From NCBI RefSeq assembly GCF_002078875.1, contig NC_034412.1, forward strand, positions 31,629,552-31,693,551: a stretch of 64,000 nt of DNA. Reading direction: 5' to 3'. This stretch comes from Numida meleagris (lineage: Eukaryota > Chordata > Aves > Galliformes > Numididae). This document shows, piece after piece, positions 1-13,076 of the stretch (positions are counted from its first letter, which is position 1; each line of letters starts with the position of its first letter). A program made the position numbers and the translations under genes. The notes under the pieces were generated by a model, which saw only the letters and a list, made by a program, of their open reading frames with translations, did not search any database and had not been told where the DNA came from.

Positions 1-27
1 GGTTTCGGCACCACTTGAAAGCACACT

Positions 28-53
28 CACACACACACACACACACACACACA
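28..53. repeat. (CA)13 microsatellite
   Basis: Thirteen uninterrupted CA dinucleotides lie near the left edge, preceded by an imperfect unit (CACACT). This is a plain dinucleotide microsatellite with no associated gene. Confidence 0.95.
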
Positions 54-1167
54 ATAGCAGCAAGAAAAGCTTTTTTTTATTCAAAGGTATAGCACTACTT
101 TTATAATGCTTGTTATCCACTATTGCCATCTAAAGCTTACTCCCTTAATGCTGATTGGATATTTTTGCTGAGGCATGTAGCAGTGAAGCATGAAGCAGTA
201 TTTTCCATCTACTGACATATCAAAAGGTAGCTTATCGGATCATCTTAGTTTGCCATTTTCCCTGCATCACGGGTACATTATTTGGTCAACTTGTCCCTAT
301 TCCTTCGGGGAGGGGGCCTTTCTCGTTACACTTCGTATCCTCGCAACCGCCTATTACAACAATCGTGCAAGAGTATTCTGGATGTTGTAATCATTTATCT
401 TCATGCTTAGCAGCATTGAATGCTGTTATGAAGAAGGAACGTTTTTATATTTGATTTCTGCTTTACAGTTTCTATCATTCTACTATCCTAGCCAAAATAT
501 TGATTGCTTTAATATTTTTGTTAAAAACAAAAAAAAATTGAGGATAATACGTTTTCTTAAAGTATTATTTTTACTTCATCTTATTTTGTATAATTTTTTT
601 ATTTAAATACATAACAAAGTATAAAGAAATGAGTTAGAATGAACTAACAAGCAGCAATTTCTAATCCTAGTTTTAGTACAAACTCTCCGTATGACTCATT
701 TTATTGTTTTTCCATCTGTGACAAAGGATAGATACTGGGTACTTAATGCTGGACTTCTTAAATTTAATATCCTATTATGAACAAAAGGGAACACAACAAG
801 TATATGGAGCCAAGAATCCCAATTTGTGTTTAAAGCAAATAATCTAACTGGAATGAAAAGCCTTAATAACAGAATTTAAATTATTATTAGAGAACTCATA
901 CTAGTACCTACCACTATTGTCACAGTCACTCCCCAGGTACCCTACCAACTCCAAAGTCAAAGCATCAGCCTTTCTCAAGAATGGTGTGGGTGGAGAGGTT
1001 GCAGTAAACCACCACCATCCCAAGTGTCTCTCTGGGCAGAAGCAGTATTCTTTTCTAGAGTTTTCTTAATTGCATGTTTCCTCCTGCTGCTCTCTCCCTG
1101 GTGCTTTGGTGAGGTCTGCAAGCTGCATCATCTTCCTGGCCCCCAAGCACCCATCAAACTGTTGTTG

Positions 1168-1187
1168 GTCACACATATGTGTGTGAC
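1168..1187. repeat. Short inverted repeat
   Basis: GTCACACA and TGTGTGAC form an 8-bp perfect stem around a 4-base centre (TATG). It is partly a by-product of alternating CA/TG sequence and may have no function. Confidence 0.6.
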
Positions 1188-1235
1188 AAAAACATTTACT
1201 TGATTAGAAGTATAGTAAGCTGTCTTCAATCCATT

Positions 1236-1264
1236 GTTTTTTGTTTTGTTTTGTTTTGTTTTTA
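1236..1264. repeat. (GTTTT)n simple repeat
   Basis: About five GTTTT units run into a T tract. On the opposite strand this reads (AAAAC)n, a common vertebrate pentanucleotide repeat. Confidence 0.85.
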
Positions 1265-2463
1265 ATATTCTTTATCTGTATCACCTAAAGGGAGCACTGG
1301 GCATATTTTCAGCCTTCATGTTTGAATAAGAAGTCCGTACATCTGTATTACCAGGCATATGTATGTGGATTATGGATACAAAAGAAAATTCCCATTTTAT
1401 GAAGTAGAATATATGCTGAGCACTGGAGCAGAGAAAATTAAAGATGTTTCTATCAAATGAAATAAATAAAGTAACCATACATCTCTAAGAAACTTGTAGG
1501 TGTTTGAGACATATCTACAACAAAAGTTAAAAGAAAATTTTCAGTTTTGAATTTAACTCCTCTGGCTATGTTTCCATCTCTTTCTTCATTCTCTTAGTAA
1601 TGATGAACAGCTGTGTCTAGATTCAAATTTACTGATAACCATCTATAGACTTCATATTTGTAGATGCAGAAAGGAAAAAAAGAAAAGACTTCCGTTTGGG
1701 CAGGGGAGCTTATGTCATGTCCTTTCCAGACCACAGAATCAAAATGTATCTTTACCTTGAATAAAAAAGTCATGTCTTCTCTGATTGAGGACTTTTCCTT
1801 TGAGTTTTATTTTAAGAAAAAGAAACAAAACACTTCTTCCACTTTCCAAGACTTATAACATAATGATAACCCTGTGGCATATTGCCAAATAGTCATCTAA
1901 AGTGTTCCTATAGTATTAGCACTGGATTAAAATGAATTTCTAATAGATTCTTCAATTTAACAGGTCAGATTAATTTAGTAGGGTATTTCACAGCTTTCAA
2001 TATTCTTGTAGGAACTTTCTACTTTCATTAATTTCTGTAAATACTTGTTCTTTAATGGGCTTTTTGCATTACCAAAAATATTCATTAACATTAATTTTCA
2101 TAGCAAGTGAATTTCAAAAGTTATATTTCTGAGAAATGAAATTTTAAATTCCCATGTCATTTTGCTGCTGATGTTCTTGGGGGCATGGATCCAAGAGAGA
2201 AACTTTAAATGAATAATATGTTTTTTTCATTATCAAACTAAATGAAAAAAACATAAAACACACTGAATTTTAAGCACTGTGTACTCTTTAGTCTAGAAAA
2301 TGAGATTTCCTAGAACACTGAAGTAATTCTAGAGACATTTCTAGATAATAACATTCAACTTTTCAGTACTTACTTATTCATCAACAAACCACTGCTTAGC
2401 CCTTGTAAGAACAAATGCAAGTTTTGTCCTCTTTTCTAGAAACACAGAACATTCTTTTTTGTT

Positions 2464-2686
2464 ATAGAATCACAGAGTCCTTAGAGTTGGAAGGGACCTT
2501 TGAAGGCCATCTAGTCCAGCTCGCCTGCAGTTAACACGGACATCCACAGCAAATCAGGTTGCCCAGGGCCTGGTCCAGCCTCGCCTTGAAAGTCTCTGGG
2601 GATGGGGCATCAACCACATCACTGAGCAACCTGTTCCAGTGCCTTAACCACCCTCACTAAAAGATTTTTTCCTTATATGTAACCTT
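2464..2686 (-). mobile_element. CR1 LINE 3' fragment
   Basis: Read on the minus strand, this is the conserved 3' end of a CR1 non-LTR retrotransposon. At the low-coordinate edge the sequence ATAGAATCACAGAGTCC is the complement of a CR1 terminus. It is followed by complements of the usual CR1 landmarks: GTTGGAAGGGACCTT, GGCCATCTAGTCCAGC, GGTTGCCCAGGGCCTGGTC and AACCTGTTCCAGTGCC. Only the last roughly 220 bases remain, so the copy is strongly 5'-truncated, as most CR1 copies are. Numerous substitutions suggest it is old. The 5' edge is approximate because the similarity fades near CCTTATATGTAACCT. Confidence 0.95.
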
Positions 2687-4580
2687 ATGTTGTAGTACTA
2701 TTTTAACTCTATTATGAACTAAGAATTTACTACTCCTAAAAAAGTAAAATGAATAGCACTCAGTCTGATCAAAAGTTAATTTAGCTGATATCTTATCTTT
2801 GAGAGTTGTTGACTATCTAGGCAAGAATACGAGGATAGAAGAAGAACAATATGGCCACAAAATCTTCACTTAATCCCTAAAATGCTGCAGTCCAGGGGAC
2901 TCTCCTCAAACTCTTAAACTTATTTCTCTAGCAGTAAATGACCCTCAGCTGGGTTTCTCCTTTCAAGAAATTGTCAGGTTGATTTCTAACCTATGTTGGT
3001 ATTTAACACTTAGAGCATTCCGAGCAAAAACTTCCACAGCTTAATTGCTCATTACATGAAGAATTAGATTCTTGTATTGAACATGTTTCTCTGCTAGTTT
3101 CTTTTGATGAATCCTAGTCATATCTCCTAAAGCTATGCAAAATGTTCACATAAATTTAGACTTAACAAGCTATCCTTCTCTCTGATATTTTAGTGAAAGT
3201 GGGTTACTGCTACTTTCTCAACTAGTAGGTAACAGAAAAGTGTCTGCCTCACTTAAGAGAGGAATAACCTGTACATATGAAAAGAAAGGAAAAATGACAT
3301 CTCCAGATTTTCAAGTTCTGAAACCCTTTTACCAGATTACTGAATATTATGTGGATGCATATAAAATAAATATAAATATCATCACCATTTGTTTGTAACT
3401 ATAACAATGACACAAATAAACACAAATTTCCATTTAATAACATTCATCGGTTTGTCCTATGTGCTTCTGAGTCTACAGGAAGATTCACAAAATTTAGTAG
3501 TACATCACTACTTTTAGCTCTACTTGTTTGACTTTTTTCAGTTTTGTCTTTACAGATGCTGTAAAACATCACTGTTACAGAAATAAAACTTGAAATCTGT
3601 CACATCCCACACATGAAAGGAGGGAGGGGTGACAAGATTCTGAAATTCCCCCTTAGATTAAAGTGAAATGACACTCAAGGTTCATAAACATGAGGAAAAA
3701 AAGGTCAACTTTAATAGAAGATTTCTACAAAATTGTTATTGTATTTTCATTGGCTCTCCCACAATTATATCTTCTTAAATTGTGCGATTTTATATGAAGT
3801 TCAAGTAAGCTTTGAGTTATTTAACAACTTTAAGAAGAAAAGAGGAAAAAGAAAAAAGGAGGAGAAATAAAAGATGTAGAGGGATTACCAGTTCTGAGAC
3901 AAAACACCAGGCCTGCCAACATGGGTGCTCCATGAGGGCATAGAAGGAATGAAGTAGCAGCAAGAAGGGGGGGCAGCAGCAGAAAAGAAAGTAAGCTGGC
4001 CCCCTAGCCCCTGCTTAAAATATCAAAGCAAAAAGGGAAGAGACATTCCCCCAGCTAGCCCCTATTTGGAACTGTAGTTGGCTTCAATTTCAGGGTTGAC
4101 AGACATACTAGACAGCAGCCAAAGCAAAGGAGGTGACACCAGGCCCCATCCCCTAACTCGCTGTTTCTCAGGCACTGTTCTGGACTCTTCCAGAGATTAT
4201 TGAGACATCAGCCAAATTAAGATAAGGGACCTCCTCACTTGGCTTAATTTTCTCCTGGGGCTTTGTCAGGGCTTTGCAAAATCTTTCACAAAACATTTTA
4301 AAACAGAACGTTTGAAGTCAAATGTTGCCTATACATGAACACGAATATATGTGGATTTTTTTTCCTCTTCAGCTATTTGTCTTCTCTCTATACTTACTTA
4401 TTTATTTCAAGTACCATTTAAATAAAAATGTCCTTTTTTCCTTCTTTGCTTTGCTTTCACTTTCACTTGTATAGAAATAAGCTAACACTGATAAACAATT
4501 AACTTCTACCTTTTTCAATCTACCAGACACAATGCTTTCAAACAAACATATAAATTCTGTTGGCCCTTTACTTCATTTTA

Positions 4581-4600
4581 AAATTAATTAATTAATTAAT
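4581..4600. repeat. (AATT)n simple repeat
   Basis: Five tandem AATT-type units. The run is fully self-complementary and contains overlapping TAATTA homeodomain-type motifs. Confidence 0.85.
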
Positions 4601-4829
4601 AATCGCCTTGTGCATTGTCTTTTTTTTTCCACTACAGTGGCAAATTTTGGTGAAACAGATTGCAGGCAATGGGAGGGTGCTAAATCGGATACATATGCCT
4701 AAAGTGTTTAAGGGTCTCTTTAAAGTTACATATGCATCTAAGGAATTTGACGAGTCATAATTTAATGATAGTTTCTCTTACAGTGAAGTAAGAATCCAAT
4801 AATAGGAACTGCTAATATCCACAGTTTCA

Positions 4830-4875
4830 CTTTCTTTTTTTCATTTTATTCTTTTTTTCTTTTTTTTTCTTTTTG
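4830..4875. repeat. T-rich polypyrimidine tract
   Basis: An almost pure T/C stretch with long T runs, ending before TGAGAATGG. Low complexity; no acceptor AG or open exon follows closely enough to suggest a splice site. Confidence 0.8.
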
Positions 4876-6800
4876 AGAATGGCCTGCCATAGAGCGAGTT
4901 CCTCTTATTCTGTCCAAGAGTGCAGACTTAACCTTGCATACATACAAATAATTACAAATTCATGCTACCCTTCTGCCTAGTTAATAAGAAATCTGAGGGG
5001 AAAATGCTACTGCTGATATGGCTTAAACCTCACTTGATCTGAATTTTGACAACTTTTAATCCTATTACTTCAAGTGATTATTAATTAGAATTGTAAGTAG
5101 CAATAATCTTTGCATAAATATATAAAATACAGCTGCGTGACCATCTGAAACACATCAGCTCCCCTAAATTATATCCTCTGGTATTAGGTATGTTATTAAC
5201 TTTGATTTTTTGTTGTTAAACACTCATCGTAATTCATTTTATGCAACCACTATACTGCCAATCAACATGAACTAAGTCCTTTCTACATAAAGCAGTTGTG
5301 ATGATGCCTCCTTCAAGTATTATTTATTATTTACATAATAATTGTCAATCCAGGGACTATAATCAATGTTGTACATGAATATATGAAGAAAGCTTTGTCT
5401 CAAATAGCTTGCATTATGAACAGAAAAACAGTTATCATCCATAGCCTTCTTCAGCAGGTTAGGCTACTGTTGCAGTAGTATAAACCAAATCAACCAAGGA
5501 CTGAGATTTGAATCGTACTCAAGATGTTATCATCATCCACACAATTAACAACAGATCCTTTCTTTTTGGTTCCATTCTGAGAAATTTTTCATCCACTTCT
5601 GACTTAGTGTCATCTCAAACCAGTGTTGGCTTCTGTGGCCCAGGTGGAGCAGCTTACCAAAGAGCTGTATCTCCTTGGGAACTGGAAGGAAAGTGTACAG
5701 TAATAATCACATTTTCCTTTGGACATTGTTTTGTTGTTTGTTTGCTTGGGTTTTTTTGGTGCAAATTCAACAGGTTTTACAAATGCTAATATCTTAACAC
5801 AACCACTCTCAACTTTGCTTTCACTGCAGTCACCTTCCTTTTAACTCTGCTACCACTTAAATCAGTGGAGACTTTTACTATTTGCAGAATCGGAGGCAAG
5901 TGCCATCAAATTGTGTTGTGAATGCATGTTGACCTCCTTTTTTAAGACTGATAAAGAAGGAATATGCTTTTATCAACAGATTACAGAGCAAATTATAAAA
6001 ATGCTGAAGAAATGCAAAGAAAAAAACACATTCTCATATGCATAAATACATGTATGGACATGCATATATGCTATTATCATTTTTCTTACAGTGTTTTTTC
6101 TAATGCTAATTCTGTACTAGAAACAAGAAAATATAAGTGTGAGAGTGTGATGCAAAACTTTCCCCTTTTTTATTAGAGTCTATGGTTAATATATTCAGGT
6201 TTGGCTTTCCTAAGACCCGATAGGCTTTAAGCACTTTGTTACCCAAATTTTATTGTTCTGTTTCTGGCTTAAATATAGAGCATGACAAACGAAGAGTTCT
6301 AGCTGTGCATATAGGCAATCAGAGTGAAATCCATATGTTTTAATGAATGCAAAGTGGATTTGTATGAATAATTACTATATTAATTATCAACACTGGGAAT
6401 GCTATATTCGGAGCTAAACAACTAGTAGGAGCTTGTTTGAAAATACTGTGTAAATGCAAAATAAGTGTATTTTTCCATTGTAAATAACATGAAATTTACA
6501 TTTCAGTCACCATCTTTGATGAATAATGACCTGAAAGACAGTTCAGATTTGTAGTGCTATTGTAAATTTTTTTTTTGTTTAAATTGTAGTTTCTTTTTTT
6601 CACACTACGTATGACAGAACGGGGAAAGACAGAGTCATGAGCAGGTTGAGAAACGTAAATCTTTTATGGTATAGCACTGTATGAAAATGTCACTCTATGT
6701 TTTTGTTTTCTAAGTGGAAAATGACTATGTAAAGAGAAATTCAAATAAAAGCAATGTGTTTTTCTTCCTTGGTGGCATAAGAGAAACATAAATATATAGC

Positions 6801-6834
6801 AAAAAAACAAACAAAAAAAAAACAAACAAAAAAA
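6801..6834. repeat. A-rich (AAAC)-like low-complexity run
   Basis: A runs interrupted by AAAC/CAAAC units, ending in CCCC. It could be the remains of a retroposon tail, but I recognise no element upstream of it. Confidence 0.8.
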
Positions 6835-9800
6835 CCCCTATGTTTCCTATGGATGGCCCTGTGTATTTTATTCTGCATGTGTTGCTACTGCACAACTTCC
6901 TCCTGCACGCAAAATGTGTGGCTATGCCATACAAGTACATGGACAAAATGCATACCCATATTGCCTATGTTTCTCTATGGAGCTCATGCTGAATGAGCAA
7001 ATTCTCTGTAGATTGTGAGCTCTGCATGCAGGTAGAAGGCAAAACTGCTTGTAAACCCTTCACAGTGTAGAATACATAGGCACTGCCACTTCCTAGAATT
7101 GATGAAAATATTTCTTAGTAAGCTAATTTATTTCAGTAAATCAAGGATATCATGAGGAAATGACTACCTGTTATTTTTTCTCATTCTCTTTAAAATATGG
7201 CTTCAAAGTTAAAGCACTACTAAGTGTCTTATTACTATGGATTTTTAATGTGACTTGGATAATAGTATAAATCTAAAAATTATATACACAGCCACCTTTA
7301 CATGCAAGTCATTAGAAGGGAATTTAAGTGGATCACATTTTCGATTAGGGCTGAAATTTATTAAGCTTATGTGATCAGTTCTACAAATGTCTCTATGGAT
7401 TTAAGCTGGCAAAAAAAGGAATAACCAGACACTTAAATCTCAGAGACTGAATCAGAGCATTCATAAAGGACAGCTATTGCTGACTGTCATTAATTAAGAA
7501 CCCCGAATTTTTGGAGTGGTTCCAGTTTGGAAGTCATTCTCCTGAGGAGCATTAATGAGGTCTTGATTATCCTGCTGTGGGGCAAGTGTGAGTAATGGAG
7601 TCATATGGTCTCCAGCTTCATGCAGCATGTTGGGTGTGGGCTCTTCACCATGAATTGCTTAATGAACTGTTTGACCTTGGCTAAATCTTCTTTTTACACT
7701 GTGAGGTACAGACAGGAAGGTTCAGGTAGAAAGTTTTCATCCTCTCAGCATTACAAACAGTTTAAAGGATAGCAAACTAAAAAGAAAAACAAAACTAAAT
7801 TTAAAAAGATAGACATCTATATAAATGAGCAGGTAGAATATACATTTTGAAATTTGTTTGCACACTGATAATCCTCCAGTCTTACCTAAATCACAGTTAG
7901 TGTTGAGATGTATTGCGAGTGAGTCCTGCTTCCTAAATGGTCAATCACTTCTTAATTTTTATCTTAAAATTTATACAAGAACCATTAACTTCCCCAAATC
8001 TGTAATTTAATTCACTTAGCTGTAAAACAAGTGATTTTTAGTAATGATCCACATAGCCTGTTCATTTTCTTGAATCTGTATTTAGTTCTGAACAGGTATT
8101 CAGGCACTGAGCTTTCTCATGTGCACACAGTATCCTTTTTCTAGCTCACTCTGCAGTGTTATGATTGGTTAGAGAAGTCTACTTCAAGTAAATGATCACA
8201 TTTAGAGATAATTCAAGATAGAACTCTGAAAAGACAATAGGCCAAACAGAAACTGTATTCTATTATCTGCTTCACTACATAATCACATATATTTCACTAT
8301 CAAATATTTGCACTTTTTCCCAAAGTAAAGATGCCCAGAAATTGAATATTTTATTCTATGTGCACACACATCTCCCAATTATCTTAATTTACTCTTGTAA
8401 ATTTAGTCAACTCTCAGTCTGGAATACAGTTTGAGCTTTCAATAAGACCATATTAAGATATTTCAAGAAACGATGATGAATCATGTGACTTTTGTTCAGA
8501 AACCATACTTCTGCAGTTACAAAATATAGTCTTCAAAATGTTTTCTCCTGCATGTTCCCTGCTACAAGTCCAGTGCTAGCAGTGAACGTAGCAATCTGTT
8601 TCTTACGAGTCATTATTCTCCAAAAGCATCTAGTGTGGCATAGGAAATCTTGAAAATAGTCAAGATGGATGATCAAAGATTTGGGAAACACCTATCTTCA
8701 CATTAAGTAGCCTGGTACAAAAGCCAACATTCATAATATTTTTAATGTACATTATTATTTAATGAGGAAAAATGAAGCCACTGTAAAAGTGTTAATATGA
8801 TAAAAATAATGAATTAGTCAAAAGTTATTAATGGCAAAATAACATTGCAAAAAAAATATGATAAGAAACTATTTTATTAGTCTTTTGCTCTGCATGGTTA
8901 ATGGCACTGGGGACAGTGGACATCTTAAAATACAGGAGCCAGTTTATCCGTGCTTCTTATTTGTCCTAACCTGATGCACAGCCTTACGTTGCAGCCGTCC
9001 TGCTTCCATAACCAATGTTTAGAAAAGCCTCAGAGGGAATCTCAGGCAAACCAGGACCGGAAGCTAATCTGTTGATAGGTTCCATATATAGATATAGATT
9101 TATTATTGTTATTTTTTTAATCATTGGCAGGTCAAGAGAGAAACCACTTCTTAGTGGAGGAAATACTGACAGTACTGATGCCACTGTACGGGTGTTTTTT
9201 ACTAGTATGTTGTGGTATGTCTAGAGCATAGCAATGGATTTCATAACCCAGAGAGAAGGAAGGCATACACAGTGATCAATTTTAGCTAATGATTCAATTA
9301 TCATCATTTTGATAGAAAGCCATAGAGGTTATGCCTTTCTTAAAGATATCCAATATTCTAAGCACTTTTATACCTCTTAAAATCTACATCGTGCTGTACT
9401 CTGATGATGAAGATAATGAATAGTCTCCAACTATGTCAAAACAACTGTACTTTCAGTCTTTACATGGAAAGAACAAGAAAAAAATCAATTTTAATTTTCT
9501 AAATGATGGAATCAAAAAAGACTGTTAAGCAAGAGTAATTTCTTTTTATCTGTTCAGTCTTCAGGAGTGTGCTTTTACAAAAGATAAAAAGTTAAGGAAG
9601 TTTTCCCTGTGTATTCATTATAAAACTTGAGCTAGAAATGCAGGCAATTCCACCACTGGTTGCTTCTTTTTCACTTTTCCTGCCCTGATGTCTGCATCTG
9701 ACTAGTGACTTTAATCAGCAAAATCAGGCGAGGTCAAAGGATGGGGCTTAGGTTGTGGGAAAGGTATTCTTGGCAGAAGGGCTTGGCAGTACAGGCAAGC

Positions 9801-9985
9801 AAGTGATAGACTATAGGAAGAGTGAGCAGGAGTAGGAGATGGATGCAGAAGTCTGTGACACATTTTAAGCACTGTATTATTAAGTAAAGTCATCTTAGTC
9901 GTTAGATAGTTACATTTTTTTTCCCCAAGTACAACAGAAATTAATGAGATTTCTAAGCACATTTTTTTACCATCAAACTATTTTT

Positions 9986-10001
9986 TGTTGTTGTTGTTGT
10001 T
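9986..10001. repeat. (GTT)5 microsatellite
   Basis: Five GTT units following a T run. A short trinucleotide repeat outside any open frame of interest. Confidence 0.8.
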
Positions 10002-12242
10002 CTAACAAAATAGCTACAATATTTTACTGAACTTGATTAAACTTAGACTGAGTGCTTATACCAAATAATACGCAGTTCCACATGTACGTACCCTTTAAAT
10101 CCCTCACACTAGAACTGCAAGACCAGGTTAGCAAAATGAATATTTTCCTATAATCTAAAGGAAAGATTACCCAATTTCTTGAACAAGAGTTCCCAGCGCA
10201 AGAAGGAATATGACCCTAGAGTCCTTAGAAAAAGGAAGTTGATTCAGAAGGAGTGACTTTTGGGTCTGTTTTCCTGCTTCTTCGGGGAAAAAAAAATTAG
10301 TAATTTAAATCAGGAAGAAAAAGAAGCAAAAATAAGAACAACAACACCCACCAATGTTCTGTGATATAGATTTCACTCTTTTGTGCTTATCTGTATGTGG
10401 AAAAGGGAACTCCACAGTTAGAGCAGGATATGCTTATCTGCAGCCTTGGTTCACAGCCCTGTTATCTCCAGATGAAGATAAAATTTCTACCTTCCCTACT
10501 ATCTTATTGTTTAGGCATGAGTATTTCAGCATACTGGATTTTTTGGACTGTGCTTCTAACATAGCTAACTCCTCGAATACAAGGAGTCTTGGGCCTGTAA
10601 CTCTGGATTAAGGATTCTGCCCTAATGGACTGATATAATGACTTTCTTATGGGCACCTGGGATCTATCCAGCTGGATTATATAGTGCAAAGCTGACTGTA
10701 TCCAGGGAATGGGTTTTCAACTGATTGGAAAGGTTGAGTCATAAGAGAAATCTCACACATTTTCAGGGTCAAAACAAAATGATAGGTCAGGTATTTGCTT
10801 TTAGACTCCAAAATACTGATATTAAAGTACCTCTGTAGCTGGCTTGGTTAGTCAGCCAAGATTCATTAAGCATTTCATGCTAACTGGTATTTCAGCGTTC
10901 AAAGAATACAACTGTCAATGGACATCAAGAGCCATTACATCAGCCAGCCCCAATTCTGTGAAATCAGACCATGGAAGCAGAAGAAGGTCAATTTCTTCAT
11001 CCTTGGGATCTTACCAGTACTTTTCCAAGCTACTTATCTTCCCTTTTGCCTACAAGGAGTGTCCTTGCCACATGCTTTTAAACTGACTAAGTTCTTGCCT
11101 ACACTTGGTCAGTTCACTGAGTAGGGGCACTGGCTGATGCTTTCCAGGCTAGGCTTAGCTCAGCGTTTCCCTTAGTATGCTAGAAAGAAACACAGATTGT
11201 TCATGAAAAAGCATCTGAAGATTCCTCTCAAACAAACATGGTTGGAAATTCCACATTTGGAATTTCCACATTGGGTGGTGGTTAGAGGGATGAAAAGAGC
11301 ATATTAGAAAAAGAGTGAAATCTAAGGAAGATACTTGTGCTTACTCCTTTTACTTGCTACTTCTATTCAGCTAAATGCTGTGTAATTTCAGGTGCTGCAG
11401 CTGTAAATGGGCTTCATAAACAAAGCTGAAGCTCCTGCTTGATTTGATTACTAGGTATATTCACTCGGTAGTTTGACCAGTTGATATTGTTCAATACAGT
11501 CATTAAGATAGAGACTTAATTTAAATTGTAAATATTACAATTGGGACCTCTTAAAAGTACAGGACAGAAGCCTTAACCTCTTTCACATTCCCTAGTCAAA
11601 GATGTTAATTCTCTCCTGCTTAGCAACTCTCTGAGAATGAAAACATCTCCATGTCCTGAATTTCAGTGCAGCCTGTCTTTTCTATAAAGCAACAATAAAG
11701 AAGTCTACAAACAGTTTGTTGTTCGATGCAATGTTGATTTCTTATTTAAAACAAAGTGCGAAGGTGATGACTAATTAGATCTTGACATCTATTTTAAAAA
11801 AGTTCAAAGCACTATATATGTATTACTAAAAGTTTAATAATCATTTTATGTATTCTCACTCGCTTGTTAACAAAAATATTTGTGCCTTCTGAATAGTTGC
11901 AGGACATATCTACCAAAGTAGGGAATGGGTAAACCAGAATTTATTTAGGTCTCGACTGAACACAGAATTTGCTTGTGCATCTGTATGCATCTTGCTCTGT
12001 TTGTACTACTTTACTTTAAAGGTCTAATACTCTGCAGATTCATCCCTTGGTATTCACATGGCAAAGTGTAGTTTCTATTTGCACCTGAATAAATGTAAGA
12101 CAGAGAGCTGATTATTTCTGACAGTCAGTAAAGTGAGAAGCAAACATACTGACAGAAATCCACGTGCAGCGCTAAGGAATGAAAAGGAGCAAAAGGTAAC
12201 CTGCCTGACTCCATTATAAAAGGATAACCAGTCAAGTTGCTT

Positions 12243-12256
12243 TTATCATATGATAA
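12243..12256. repeat. 14-bp perfect palindrome
   Basis: TTATCATATGATAA is perfectly self-complementary and contains two GATA-type cores in opposite orientation (TTATC and GATAA). Whether GATA factors bind here is unknown. Confidence 0.55.
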
Positions 12257-13043
12257 GCAAAGGGTACTAAATCAAAATATTATAAAATAGACACATAATA
12301 AGATATTTCTAACAAACCAAATGCTCATAGCAAATAAAAATTACCTTGCGAACCTACGCTTTTAAAGTGTACATTCACCTGAAGTTACTGTGAAAGATAC
12401 CACTTAGTACAGGATATCTGTTTCATTCTAATGATGTTATTTAAAAGCAATAAAAAAAAAAGTATCTTTCTACTTCTGCACACATATTCTTCTGTTTATG
12501 GTAGCTTGTTTGAAAGGATATATAAATGCAAAGTTTATTCTCTCATCAGTCGCATGTTTTGCTTTTATGGAAAATGCTTCCGCTATATACAGTATTATCA
12601 TCCACAGCAATTTTGGAACACTGAGAAAATGTAGCTAAAAAGCGTAATCTTTGCTTGGACCTCGAAAAGACAACCAAAAATACATAAATGCAAAAAAAAA
12701 ACAACAACCGTGAAATCCATGCTGTGTTTGTTTCTATCTCTGATAACTTATAATGCATTTTAACCACAGGAATTATCCCATCATTTATTAATTATGATCT
12801 GCAGATAAAATCATTATCATTATGTAAGGAAAAATGTGAGTAAATTACTTTTAATATCACATGCAGTAGAAATACAGCAAAAGCCATGCAATTTTTATAT
12901 TGGCATTTATAGATATCAGATTTGCTCTTACTTAACTGCAGGCATTATTTGGCATTTCTTTTTCCTTCATGATGAGTAGAGATTTACAGAAAGGTCTCTC
13001 AAAACAGTCATATATTGCTCTTGTGCATATTAGTGAATGCCAT

Positions 13044-13076
13044 GCTGGCTCTCCACAGAGAGAGTGGAGAGCCAGC
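13044..13076. repeat. GC-rich perfect inverted repeat (13-bp stem)
   Basis: GCTGGCTCTCCAC at 13044-13056 is the exact reverse complement of GTGGAGAGCCAGC at 13064-13076, separated by the 7-base loop AGAGAGA. The stem is mostly G-C inside an AT-rich region, so as RNA or single-stranded DNA it would fold stably. Pairing does not extend outward, making it shorter than a microRNA precursor. No factor or family is recognised. Confidence 0.8.

Larger units (their letters stand above)
54..2463. other. AT-rich non-coding DNA, no gene seen
   Basis: Stop codons are frequent in all frames and the longest open frames (about 65 codons) have no recognisable protein character. The stretch holds a (GTTTT)n run near 1236-1264 and a small palindrome at 1168-1187. 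I see no splice-bounded exon, RNA gene or mobile element. Confidence 0.5.
2690..13040. other. AT-rich non-coding DNA, no gene seen
   Basis: More than 10 kb without a convincing gene. Open frames are short (under about 95 codons) and none resembles a known protein. Contents include an (AATT)n run at 4581-4600, a T-rich tract at 4830-4875, an A-rich (AAAC)-like run at 6801-6834 and a (GTT)n run at 9986-10001. A perfect 14-bp palindrome TTATCATATGATAA lies at 12243-12256. No TE boundary was recognised, although diverged elements could be missed by eye. Confidence 0.5.

Noticed and set aside
13044..13076. microRNA precursor interpretation of the 13-bp hairpin
   Set aside because: The stem is about half the length of a pre-miRNA and pairing does not continue outward.
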